Source: Nemertoderma westbladi (lineage: Eukaryota; Xenacoelomorpha; Nemertodermatida; Nemertodermatidae). From it: DNA of 64,000 bases. The stretch spans positions 1 through 64,000 of the forward strand of contig JAUCBJ010000872.1 of the NCBI GenBank assembly GCA_032718475.1, in the 5' to 3' direction. A model generated the notes under the pieces. That model was not told the origin of the DNA and searched no databases. It was given only the letters and a program-made list of their open reading frames with translations. Positions 19,084-28,800 of this stretch are shown here, piece after piece. The translations under genes and the position numbers were made by a program. Within the stretch, counting starts at the first letter, position 1, and every line of letters begins with the position of its first letter.

Positions 19084-20557
19084 TACTACTACTACTACTA
19101 GGATCGGCATGCTGCATTGCAGCTGCATTTTTAAGAATGCTGTGCCGGCTTGTCAACAAAATTGCACCGCCACAACTCCCTATCACCCATGACATTTGCT
19201 AGATCATCCGCATCTTTAAGGCCAGTGTCCTTTAAGATGCGTCTCAAGAAAGTCATGGGCTGTCCACCATGCTTATTCACTCCATGAGGCTGCCAAAGTA
19301 CAAGATTATGCACTGGCTGGTCCTCACGGCGAAAGCAATGTCCTGCAAAGCGGAGGCGATTTTGTTCTAGTGTCAAGCTTGGGGGAACCAATGAGACACC
19401 TCCAATGTTATATAGTGTCTGGTTGGAGATGTGTGCATTGTACTTGACACAATGTACCCGGCGTAGCATTCTTGTGAATGTGCCATCCAGAGATTTGGTG
19501 TCCTCAGCAGTTAGAGCCCAGCATGGACTCCCGTAGAGGAGTACTGGAACTACTGCTGCTCTAAATAATCGGACCTTAAGTTTCCGATTAATTCTAGGTG
19601 ACTTCCAAATCCTGGAAAGCCTATTCAAGGCTGCCCATGCCTTTCCCTTACGTATTCGAAGGTCCTCACCTGACTTCCGGATCCATGATCCCAGGTAACA
19701 GAAGTCGTCCACATGCTCAAGCATACCATCCTTTGAGCTTATGCTCATCCGATCAGAGACTTGCTGAGGACTTTCAAAGTTAACTGTCAGAATTTTGGTC
19801 TTTCTGGAGTTAATAAAAAGACCAACACTAGAAGCAGCATGTTCTAATGAGCTGAGGAGCCGTTGGACTCCCTCTAATGATTCTGAGAGTACTCCTAAGT
19901 CATCAGCAAAGTCTAGATCAGTTAGGTACTTGGCAGGATTTCCTCGACTTCTGGAGCCAGTAGGTGGAGTTATCATCACCCCATCATTATTATGATGATC
20001 TAAGGACATGCGTAGAACATAGTCAACCACAATAATGAACAAGAATGGTGCAAGTGTGTCTCCTTGGAGGAAGCCCCATAACACTTCAAATGGTTCTGTG
20101 TCACCGTCAACAGTAGACACAAATGTTGTCGAACCATCGTATACTGATCTGATTGCTGCAATAATTTCATCAGGAATCCCATATAATGAAAGTATGCTGA
20201 ACATACGTGAGCGAGAGACTGAATCAAAGGCCTTGAAGAAGTCAACAAAGATAACAGCCAGATGCCTGTCTTTCTTTTTTGATAACTCTTCAATTATCCT
20301 TCTAAGTGCCAAAATGGGCTCCATGGTCCCACGACCTTTACGGAACCCATTCTGATTTCCACGTAGCAGTCTCTCAATGGGATCCCTGATGCGATTTAAT
20401 AGAATTCTATTGTATAGTTTTGCAGCAATCGAGATCAATGAGATTCCCCGAAAAGAACCATAGAGTGTTAGGTTGCCCTTCTTGGGAACTGGCACCAACT
20501 TATTTGTTTTCATTTCTTGTGGGACTCTTGTTGTACGGTACATGTCTGTTGATGTTG
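19084..20557 (-). mobile_element. LINE-A: RTE-like LINE (family 1), 5' truncated, antisense insertion
   Basis: 1474-bp minus-strand insertion with a 13-bp TSD (ATGGAAACTTGAC). The 3' end is a short UTR followed by a (TAG)n tail, seen on the plus strand as CTACTACTACTACTACTAGG from 19084. RTE-clade LINEs are known for very short 3' UTRs ending in short tandem repeats, which fits. Copies B and D (23600 and 51711) are nearly identical in protein. Confidence 0.9.
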
Positions 20558-20576
20558 ATGGAAACTTGACAACCAT
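19131..20576 (-). CDS. Reverse transcriptase of LINE-A (partial, 481-codon ORF)
   Basis: The open frame covers RT from the fingers to the C-terminus. Visible motifs: LVPVPKKGNLTLYGSFRGIS, NGFRKGRGT, the first catalytic Asp in VIFVDFFKAFDSVS, LQGDTLAPFLF, and the FADD box in DLDFADDLGVLSES; then thumb and tail with LLYGSPCW, RRVHCVKYN, RLRFAGHCFRRED and FLRRILKDTG. It lacks the N-terminal endonuclease because of 5' truncation. The first residues before about codon 12 come from the host LINE read antisense, so the annotated Met is not a native start. Confidence 0.85.
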   Translation of the reverse strand: MVVKFPSTSTDMYRTTRVPQEMKTNKLVPVPKKGNLTLYGSFRGISLISIAAKLYNRILLNRIRDPIERLLRGNQNGFRKGRGTMEPILALRRIIEELSKKKDRHLAVIFVDFFKAFDSVSRSRMFSILSLYGIPDEIIAAIRSVYDGSTTFVSTVDGDTEPFEVLWGFLQGDTLAPFLFIIVVDYVLRMSLDHHNNDGVMITPPTGSRSRGNPAKYLTDLDFADDLGVLSESLEGVQRLLSSLEHAASSVGLFINSRKTKILTVNFESPQQVSDRMSISSKDGMLEHVDDFCYLGSWIRKSGEDLRIRKGKAWAALNRLSRIWKSPRINRKLKVRLFRAAVVPVLLYGSPCWALTAEDTKSLDGTFTRMLRRVHCVKYNAHISNQTLYNIGGVSLVPPSLTLEQNRLRFAGHCFRREDQPVHNLVLWQPHGVNKHGGQPMTFLRRILKDTGLKDADDLANVMGDRELWRCNFVDKPAQHS

Positions 20577-21177
20577 TGATAATAATCAACTAAGGAAGGT
20601 CGATGACTTCCAGTACCTTGGATCATGGATAGAGAGTAGCAAAAGGACATAGAAGTTAGGAAAGCAAAGGCTTGGGTAGCTCTATCAAAAATGGATACCA
20701 TCTGGAAATCAGATCTCTCCAGGCACCTGAAGACTAAATTCTTTCAAGTCACAGAGAAAAGTGTATTTTTATACGGGGGTTAGACCTGGACCCTGACTAA
20801 ATCACTTGAACAACGAATTGATGGTTGCTACACAAGACTACAAAGGGCAGCCCTAAACATCAGCTGGAGACAACACATGACAAACGCCGAGCTTTATGGT
20901 ACAATACCACCTGTATCAACCACCCTCCGTGAACGCAGATTAAGATTCAGTGGGCACTGCTGGCGAAGTATAGTCGAGGTCATACCAGATCTCCTTCTCT
21001 GGCAACCAACTCATGGAAAGCGTAGTCGTGGACGACCGACCATAACATATATAGATTAACTTGAAAGGGATACTGAACTTGGGAGAAACGAAATTGCGAC
21101 AACTATGGAGAATCGGGAAGCCTGGAAGGATCTCATTTCCACTGTCCGAGTTCGCTCGACCCAGTAGTAGTAGTAGA
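20571..21177 (+). pseudogene. RTE-like LINE (family 3), 3' part of interrupted copy
   Basis: Continues the RT interrupted at 19083: DNNQLRKVDDFQYLGSWIESS, an in-frame stop after FLYGG (about 20781), TLTKSLEQRIDGCYTRLQRAAL, RLRFSGHCWRS, LLLWQPTHGKRSRGRPT. There is another stop at 21057 and the element ends in (TAG)n at about 21165. Several stops and a missing base show it is dead. A second 3'-end copy lies at about 23050-23325. Confidence 0.85.
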
Positions 21178-21424
21178 GACATTCTGCTGTTCTAAGATTA
21201 GCAAGTGTGCTAAAAGCTGAAGGCCTAGAATAAAGTATAATGAATTATGAAATTAAAAATGGAATTTGAATAAAATATACCTAGTTTTACATATATAACC
21301 GCTCTGAATAGTCGATGTAAGCATACAATCAATTTATTATATTGGCTCTGCACACAATATTATTGACCCTTACTAAATAGGATATAAAAATTATTTTAAA
21401 CATTTCAATAAAATGTCAATTTAG

Positions 21425-21635
21425 GCACACTCATCTGTTGAGAAAGCTGCTTACATGTCTCTGGTGAAGCTCACCTTTATTGAAAGCGATGATAAGCTCA
21501 GTATGAGAGGAAGTGGTTTACTTGCAGCCATCGAAGAGGATAAAGAGAACGGTCTCTATCCATTCTTTGTTTGTGCCACTCTGGGCACAACTGGTGCCTG
21601 TGCATTCGATAATTTACTTGAGATTGGCGATGTTT
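21425..21635 (+). CDS. Hdc: Histidine decarboxylase-like, internal exon (PLP group II decarboxylase)
   Basis: A spliced exon. An acceptor (TCAATTTAG) precedes 21425 and a donor (GTGAGT) follows 21635. The 211-bp exon has no stop and reads [18 protein letters not shown] ... [28 protein letters not shown], the conserved middle of aromatic-amino-acid/histidine decarboxylases just before the PLP-binding Asp. CAFD after GTTG is closer to histidine decarboxylases than to DOPA decarboxylases. The enzyme makes histamine (or another biogenic amine) in the cytosol. Upstream exons are not found in the window; LINEs occupy the sequence before it. The exon ends in phase 1, matching the next exon. Confidence 0.85.
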
Positions 21636-21768
21636 GTGAGTATAAGAGTATATAAGTTTCATTTATTAACAAATATTGTGTTCATATCTACGTTACCTAC
21701 ATATGACACACTTTTCAATAAGTATCATGCGAAGGTGGGAATAGTATCTGTAAAATCTTATTCACCAG

Positions 21769-21931
21769 GTCGTCAACACAATATTTGGTTGCATGTTGAT
21801 GCAGCCTATGCTGGAACAGCTTTCCTTTGTCCAGAGTATCAGTACCTTCTGCAAGGGGTCCAGCATGTGGATACGTTCGCATTTAACCCAAGTAAATGGA
21901 TGATGGTCAACTTTGACTGCACTGCAATGTG
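21769..21931 (+). CDS. Hdc: Histidine decarboxylase-like, next exon with the PLP lysine
   Basis: Joined to the previous exon over a 133-bp intron (acceptor TTCACCAG at 21768). It reads [22 protein letters not shown], with the Asp that pairs with the pyridine nitrogen, then [19 protein letters not shown], with the Schiff-base Lys codon at 21894-21896. NPSKW rather than NPHKW and [10 protein letters not shown] both point to histidine decarboxylase. The frame is intact and codons conserved, so the two exons look functional. The exon ends ATGTG and the donor GTAAGT at 21932 is the first unit of an 18-copy minisatellite. Downstream exons are not visible; a retained gene fragment cannot be excluded. 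Confidence 0.85.
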
Positions 21932-22725
21932 GTAAGTCCTAACCAATGAGATCATAGAGTGATATAATGCAATTTGTTAAGTCCTAACCAATGAGATCAT
22001 AGAGTAAGATAATGCAATGTGGTAAGTCCTCACCAATGAGATCATAGAGAGATATACTGCAATTTGTTAAGTCCTAACCAATGAGATCATAGAGTAAGAT
22101 AATGCAATGTGGTAAGTCCTCACCAATGAGATCATAGAGTGATATAATGCAATGTGTTAAGTCCTAACCAATGAGATCATAGAGTAAGATAATGCAATGT
22201 GGTAAGTCCTCACCAATGAGATCATAGAGTGATATAATGCAATGTGTTAAGTCCTCACCAATGAGATCATAGAGTAAGATAATACAATGTGGTAAGTCCT
22301 CACCAATAAGATCATAGAGTAAGATAATGCAATGTGGTAAGTCCTCACCAATGAGATCATAGAGTAAGATAATGCAATGTGGTAAGTCCTCATCAATGAG
22401 ATCATAGAGTAAGATAATGCAATGTGGTAAGTCCTAACCAATGAGATCATGAGTAAGATAATGCAATGTGGTAAGTCCTCATCAATGAGATCATAGAGTA
22501 AGATAATGCAATGTGGTAAGTCCTAACCAATGAGATCATGAGTAAGATAATGCAATGTGGTAAGTCCTCACCAATGAGATCATAGAGTAAGATAATGCAA
22601 TGTGGTAAGTCCTCATCAATGAGATCATAGAGTAAGATAATGCAATGAGGTCCTAACCAATGAGATCATGAGTAAGATAATGCAATGTGGTAAGTTCTCA
22701 CCAATGAGATCATAGAGTAATATAA
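21923..22725 (+). repeat. 45-bp minisatellite repeating the exon end and splice donor, 18 units
   Basis: The unit TGCAATGTG-GTAAGTCC-TCACCAATGAGATCATAGAGTAAGATAA starts inside the Hdc-like exon. Of 18 units, 13 keep GTG|GTAAGT (including the real one), four have the donor GT changed to TT (units 2, 4, 6 and 8), and one (unit 17, about 22641) has lost it. Units 2 to 8 alternate intact and mutant donors, which suggests a 90-bp dimer was amplified first. The minus-strand ORF with repeated [13 protein letters not shown] is only a translation of the repeat. Confidence 0.95.
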
Positions 22726-23045
22726 GGCAGTGTATTTACTACTAATTGATTGAACGATAAAGGGACACGTGACTCAGTCTTCCTTGTGGCATCGCATGTA
22801 ATTTGTTATTTACATATTGTGATTTACCAATAATAACAAGATCACAATTGTGAAGAGACTTAGTTTAACTGAAAAATCAACTTTTTCTCACATTTAAATT
22901 TTATAGAAAATAGTACAAGAATGTATAGCTTTCCCTAACTATTATTACGTTCTATCACATAAATAGTGATAGTTTAGCGCATTGGGCATAGGACGAAGGA
23001 GCTATGTTAAAATTTATTGGGTTCGGGTGGACTGAATTGTTGAAT
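22726..23045. other. Non-coding stretch after the minisatellite
   Basis: AT-rich; presumably the rest of the intron following the Hdc-like exon. No further decarboxylase exon is seen. Confidence 0.4.
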
Positions 23046-23049
23046 TTCA

Positions 23050-23325
23050 GCCAATTGAACTTAGTTGTCCGTGAACGCGGATTAAGATTCCGTGGGCACT
23101 GCTGGCGAAGTAAAGACGAGGTCATACCCTATCTACTTTTCTGGCAACCAACTCAAGGAAAGCGTAGTCGTGGACGAACGGCCATAACATATATAGATCA
23201 ACTTGAAAGTGATACTGAACTTGGGAGAAACGAAATTGCGACAACTATGGAGAATCGGGAAGCCTGGAAGGATATCATTTACACTGTCCGAGTTCGCTCG
23301 ACCTGGTAGTAGTAGGCCTAGTAGT
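23050..23325 (+). pseudogene. RTE-like LINE (family 3), 3'-end fragment
   Basis: Reads LVVRERGLRFRGHCWRSKDEVIPYLLFWQPTQGKRSRGRTAITYIDQL and ends REAWKDIIYTVRVRSTW before a stop and GTAGTAGTAGGCCTAGTAGTA. It is the same C-terminus as at 20920-21165, with few changes, so it is a severely 5'-truncated insertion. The ORF start at 23004 lies in flanking sequence. Confidence 0.8.
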
Positions 23326-23393
23326 ATAAAAAACTAAAACGCGTTTACAATAATTTGTACTAGAGCTTTTTAGTAATTTTCAAAACTTTCTTG

Positions 23394-23599
23394 TGTCTGC
23401 GATTTCAGCCTGATCCAATCATTTTTAACTTCGTAAGTATAAAATGAGCCCTTGCATAGCATAATTTTCGGCAGTATGGGCTGCGAGCAACAATATATTT
23501 TATTTTGTAAACTCAACAAAAAAGGAAACACCGGCACTCACCCTATCGTCATTTCATCTTCTCATCTGAGGTTTAACTTGTCGAATAATAATAAAGTAT
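23394..23599 (+). repeat. 205-bp direct duplication, left copy (flanks LINE-B)
   Basis: Begins TGTCTGCGATTTCAGCC and ends AATAATAATAAAGTAT exactly where LINE-B starts. The right copy is 24708-24911, starting at the first base after LINE-B's (TAG) tail. The two differ by about four substitutions and a 2-bp indel. Confidence 0.9.
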
Positions 23600-24707
23600 A
23601 CTTTCATTATATGGGATTCCTGATGAAATTATTGCAGCAATCAGATCAGTATACGATGGTTCGACAACATTTGTGTCTACTGTTGACGGTGACACAGAAC
23701 CATTTGAAGTGTTATGGGGCGTCCTCCAAGGAGACACACTTGCACCATTCTTGTTCATTATTGTGGTTGACTATGTTCTACGCATGTCGTTAGATCATCA
23801 TAATGATGATGGGGTGATGATAATAACTCCACCTACTGGCTCCAGAAGTCGAGGAAATCCTGCCAAGTACCTAACTGATCTAGACTTTGCTGATGACTTA
23901 GGAGTACTCTCAGAATCATTAGAGGGAGCCCAACGGCTCCTCAGCTCATTAGAACATGCTGCTTCTAGTGTTGGTCTTTTTATTAACTCCAGAAAGACCA
24001 AAATTCTGACAGTTAACTTTGAAAGTCCTCAGCAAGTCTCTGATCGGATGAGCATAAGCTCAAAGGATGGTATGCTTGAGCATGTGGACGACTTCTGTTA
24101 CCTGGGATCATGGATCCGGAAGTCAGGTGAGGACCTTCGAATACGTAAGGGAAAGGCATGGGCAGCCTTGAATAGGCTTTCCAGGATTTGGAAGTCACCT
24201 AGAATTAATCGGAAACTTAAGGTCCGATTATTTAGAGCAGCAGTAGTTCCAGTACTCCTCTACGGGAGTCCATGCTGGGCTCTAACTGCTGAGGACACCA
24301 AATCTCTGGATGGCACATTCACAAGAATGCTACGCCGGGTTCATTGTGTCAAGTACAATGCACACATCTCCAACCAGACACTATATAACATTGGAGGTGT
24401 CTCATTGGTTCCCCCAAGCTTGACACTAGAACAAAATCGCCTCCGCTTTGCAGGACATTGCTTTCGCCGTGAGGACCAGCCAGTGCATAATCTTGTACTT
24501 TGGCAGCCTCATGGAGTGAATAAGCATGGTGGACAGCCCATGACTTTCTTGAGACGCATCTTAAAGGACACTGGCCTTAAAGATAAGGATGATCTAGCAA
24601 ATGTCATGGGTGATAGGGAGTTGTGGCGGTGCAATTTTGTTGACAAGCCGGCACAGCATTCTTAAAAATGCAGCTGCAATGCAGCATGCCGATCCTAGTA
24701 GTAGTAG
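23600..24707 (+). mobile_element. LINE-B: RTE-like LINE (family 1), 5' truncated
   Basis: Starts ACTTTCATTATATGGG in the RT palm-coding region and ends CCGATCC followed by (TAG)n. Its boundaries coincide with the 205-bp direct duplication, so that duplication behaves as an exceptionally long target-site duplication. Near-identical to LINE-A and LINE-D. Confidence 0.9.
23673..24665 (+). CDS. LINE-B reverse transcriptase C-terminal half (330 codons)
   Basis: Open frame with LQGDTLAPFLF, DLDFADDLGVLSES (FADD box), the conserved LLYGSPCWALTAEDTKS segment and the tail VMGDRELWRCNFVDKPAQHS. The RT fingers and endonuclease are absent through 5' truncation, so it is not functional despite the open frame. 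It has one extra Ile codon (VMIITPP) relative to LINE-A and LINE-D. Confidence 0.85.
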   Translation: MSTVDGDTEPFEVLWGVLQGDTLAPFLFIIVVDYVLRMSLDHHNDDGVMIITPPTGSRSRGNPAKYLTDLDFADDLGVLSESLEGAQRLLSSLEHAASSVGLFINSRKTKILTVNFESPQQVSDRMSISSKDGMLEHVDDFCYLGSWIRKSGEDLRIRKGKAWAALNRLSRIWKSPRINRKLKVRLFRAAVVPVLLYGSPCWALTAEDTKSLDGTFTRMLRRVHCVKYNAHISNQTLYNIGGVSLVPPSLTLEQNRLRFAGHCFRREDQPVHNLVLWQPHGVNKHGGQPMTFLRRILKDTGLKDKDDLANVMGDRELWRCNFVDKPAQHS

Positions 24708-24911
24708 TGTCTGCGATTTCAGCCTGATCCAATCATTTTTAACTTTGTAAGTATAAAATGAGCCAGCATAGCATAATTTTCGGCAGTATGGGCTGCGAGC
24801 AACAATATATTTTATTTTGTAAACTCAACAAAAAAGGAAACACCGGCAATCACACTATCGTCATTTCATCTTCTCATCTGAGGTTTAACTTGTCGAATAA
24901 TAATAAAGTAT
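24708..24911 (+). repeat. 205-bp direct duplication, right copy
   Basis: Matches 23394-23599; see that entry. Sequence after 24911 (TCCCGTTGCCCCC) is unrelated to the LINE. Confidence 0.9.
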
Positions 24912-25890
24912 TCCCGTTGCCCCCGTCCTTGAGTGGGGCTGCAGCATATTACAAAAAAATACATAACTAAGTACCGGTATAACTATAACTAAGTATTATA
25001 CATGGTACGTACGGATATACTTTGACAGATCGCAGTATATCAGTAGTGGGTAAATGGAAATGATGTACGTAGGTGTTGCTTTATTTAATTAAGACATTTT
25101 GAGCCATCATAAGTAAAACTAGTGTTCCGGATGGACCACTGGCCTCCAGTTCTTGGGTTAGATATCCTTATCTTGAATTGACGTTCGGTGGTTTTACGAT
25201 AAAGTCTCATACAGACAGACGATCTTGAATTAGTATGAGATAACCGATCTCATCGCTTAATATGGGAGTCTGGGAATCCTTGAATATAATAAATTGAGTT
25301 TTAGCTACAAAAAGGGGTACTTTAGGACAGGGGTACCCCAAATCGAGAGGTTAACCATCAGTTATATTTTTGTTTCGGCACGAATGCTTTAAATGGACCA
25401 GCCAGGGCCCGTATCTGCCTTGCATCCTTACATCGGGGGGGGGGGGGGATAAATCGTAGGACTTGGTGCCTTGTGTGTATCCCTCACAAGGTCTCCCCCA
25501 ACAACTGTCTCCCCCAGAATCCCCCTGCCTGCCAATCCCGCTGCACCCCACCCACATCCATCCCACCCTGAAGGGGGAGAAAGCCGTAAGTCGCTGGTGT
25601 CACAAAGGTGCTTTTAAGCAAGGTATGACGAAAATAAGAGGTTGAGTATGGCCTTCAACCTGGAAAAATAACCACGAATCACGATATTGAGTGATGCACA
25701 ATAACATTTGTTTAATAATACTATTACAGGAATTTTAGAATAATTTGACAAGATATGCCACACCATCACCCACTTCCTAGTAAAATACGAAAAGCAAGAT
25801 AAAACATTCTGACTGGAAGAAAAAAAAACGAAAATGAAAAATAAATGAATATCTAGTCTAACTAATCTAGAAATTCTAGTTATTCGAATG
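24912..25890. other. Non-coding stretch with a poly-G tract
   Basis: No gene seen. It has an uninterrupted run of G at about 25434-25449 and a C-rich, CCCCCTGCCTGCC-like region at about 25495-25570. ORFs crossing it are compositional. Confidence 0.45.
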
Positions 25891-28800
25891 GGATATGTTG
25901 TGTGGCCCCGCGCCCGGCTAGGACTATATATTAAATATACAAAAGTATATACATTGTTAGGGGTAGATGTTGCGTGGCCCCGCGCCCGGGTAGGACTATA
26001 TATTAAATAAACAAAAGTATATACATTGTTAGGGGTAGATGTTGCGTGGCCCCGCGCCCGGTAGGACTATATATTAAGTAAACAAAAGTATATACATTGT
26101 TAGGGGTAGATGTTGCGTGGCCCCGCGCCCGGTAGGACTATATATTAAATAAACAAAAGTATATACATTGTTAGGGGTAGATGTTGCGTGGCCCCGCGCC
26201 CGGTAGGACTATATATTAAATAAACAAAAGTATATACATTGTTAGGGGTAGATGTAGCGTGGCCCCGCGCCCGGGTAGGACTATATATTAAATAAACAAA
26301 AGTATATACATTGTTAGGGGTAGATGTAGCGTGGCCCCGCGCCCGGGTAGGACTATATATTAAATAAACAAAAGTATATACATTGTTAGGGGTAGATGTT
26401 GCGTGGCCCCGCGCCCGGTAGGACTATATATTAAATATACAAAAGTATATACATTGTTAGGGGTAGATGTTGCGTGGCCCCGCGCCCGGGTAGGACTATA
26501 TATTAAATATACAAAAGTATATACATTGTTAGGGGTAGATGTTGCGTGGCCCCGCCCCCGGTAGGACTATATATTAAGTAAACAAAAGTATATACATTGT
26601 TAGGGGTAGATGTAGCGTGGCCCCGCGCCCGGTAGGACTATATATTAAATATACAAAAGTATATACATTGTTAGGGGTAGATGTTGCGTGGCCCCGCGCC
26701 CGGTAGGACTATATATTAAGTAAACAAAAGTATATACATTGTTAGGGGTAGATGTAGCGTGGCCCCGCGCCCGGTAGGACTATATATTAAGTAAACAAAA
26801 GTATATACATTGTTAGGGGTAGATGTAGCGTGGCCCCGCGCCCGGTAGGACTATATATTAAATAATCAAAAGTATATACATTGTTAGGGGTAGATGTTGC
26901 GTGGCCCCGCGCCCGGTAGGACTATATATTAAATATACAAAAGTATATACATTGTTAGGGGTAGATGTTGCGTGGCCCCGCGCCCGGTAGGACTATATAT
27001 TAAGTAAACAAAAGTATATACATTGTTAGGGGTAGATGTAGCGTGGCCCCGCGCCCGGGTAAGACTATATATTAAGTAAACAAAAGTATATACATTGTTA
27101 GGGGTAGATGTTGCGTGGCCCCGCGCCCGGTAGGACTATATATTAAGTAAACAAAAGTATATACATTGTTAGGGGTAGATGTAGCGTGGCCCCGCGCCCG
27201 GTAGGACTATATATTAAATAATCAAAAGTATATACATTGTTAGGGGTAGATGTTGCGTGGCCCCGCGCCCGGTAGGACTATATATTAAATATACAAAAGT
27301 ATATACATTGTTAGGGGTAGATGTTGCGTGGCCCCGCGCCCGGTAGGACTATATATTAAGTAAACAAAAGTATATACATTGTTAGGGGTAGATGTAGCGT
27401 GGCCCCGCGCCCGGGTAAGACTATATATTAAGTAAACAAAAGTATATACATTGTTAGGGGTAGATGTTGCGTGGCCCCGCGCCCGGTAGGACTATATATT
27501 AAGTAAACAAAAGTATATACATTGTTAGGGGTAGATGTTGCGTGGCCCCGCGCCCGGTAGGACTATATATTAAATATACAAAAGTATATACATTGTTAGG
27601 GGTAGATGTTGCGTGGCCCCGCGCCCGGTAGGACTATATATTAAGTAAACAAAAGTATATACATTGTTAGGGGTAGATGTAGCGTGGCCCCGCGCCCGGT
27701 AGGACTATATATTAAATAATCAAAAGTATATACATTGTTAGGGGTAGATGTTGCGTGGCCCCGCGCCCGGTAGGACTATATATTAAATATACAAAAGTAT
27801 ATACATTGTTAGGGGTAGATGTTGCGTGGCCCCGCGCCCGGTAGGACTATATATTAAATATACAAAAGTATATACATTGTTAGGGGTAGATGTTGCGTGG
27901 CCCCGCGCCCGGTAGGACTATATATTAAGTAAACAAAAGTATATACATTGTTAGGGGTAGATGTAGCGTGGCCCCGCGCCCGGTAGGACTATATATTAAA
28001 TAATCAAAAGTATATACATTGTTAGGGGTAGATGTTGCGTGGCCCCGCGCCCGGTAGGACTATATATTAAATATACAAAAGTATATACATTGTTAGGGGT
28101 AGATGTTGCGTGGCCCCGCGCCCGGGTAGGACTATATATTAAATAATCAAAAGTATATACATTGTTAGGGGTAGATGTTGCGTGGCCCCGCGCCCGGTAG
28201 GACTATATATTAAATATACAAAAGTATATACATTGTTAGGGGTAGATGTTGCGTGGCCCCGCGCCCGGGTAGGACTATATATTAAATAATCAAAAGTATA
28301 TACATTGTTAGGGGTAGATGTTGCGTGGCCCCGCGCCCGGTAGGACTATATATTAAATAAACAAAAGTATATACATTGTTAGGGGTAGATGTTGCGTGGC
28401 CCCGCGCCCGGGTAGGACTATATATTAAATAATCAAAAGTATATACATTGTTAGGGGTAGATGTTGCGTGGCCCCGCGCCCGGGTAGGACTATATATTAA
28501 ATAAACAAAAGTATATACATTGTTAGGGGTAGATGTAGCGTGGCCCCGCGCCCGGTAGGACTATATATTAAATAAACAAAAGTATATACATTGTTAGGGG
28601 TAGATGTTGCGTGGCCCCGCGCCCGGGTAGGACTATATATTAAATAAACAAAAGTATATACATTGTTAGGGGTAGATGTTGCGTGGCCCCGCGCCCGGGT
28701 AGGACTATATATTAAATAAACAAAAGTATATACATTGTTAGGGGTAGATGTTGCGTGGCCCCGCGCCCGGTAGGACTATATATTAAATATACAAAAGTAT

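Noticed and set aside
22247-22450. Minus-strand ORF with repeated [13 protein letters not shown]
   Set aside because: Pure translation of the 45-bp minisatellite; no start context or conservation.
25351-25645. Proline-rich ORFs near the poly-G tract
   Set aside because: Low-complexity C/G-rich sequence; no start context, splice signals or recognisable domain.
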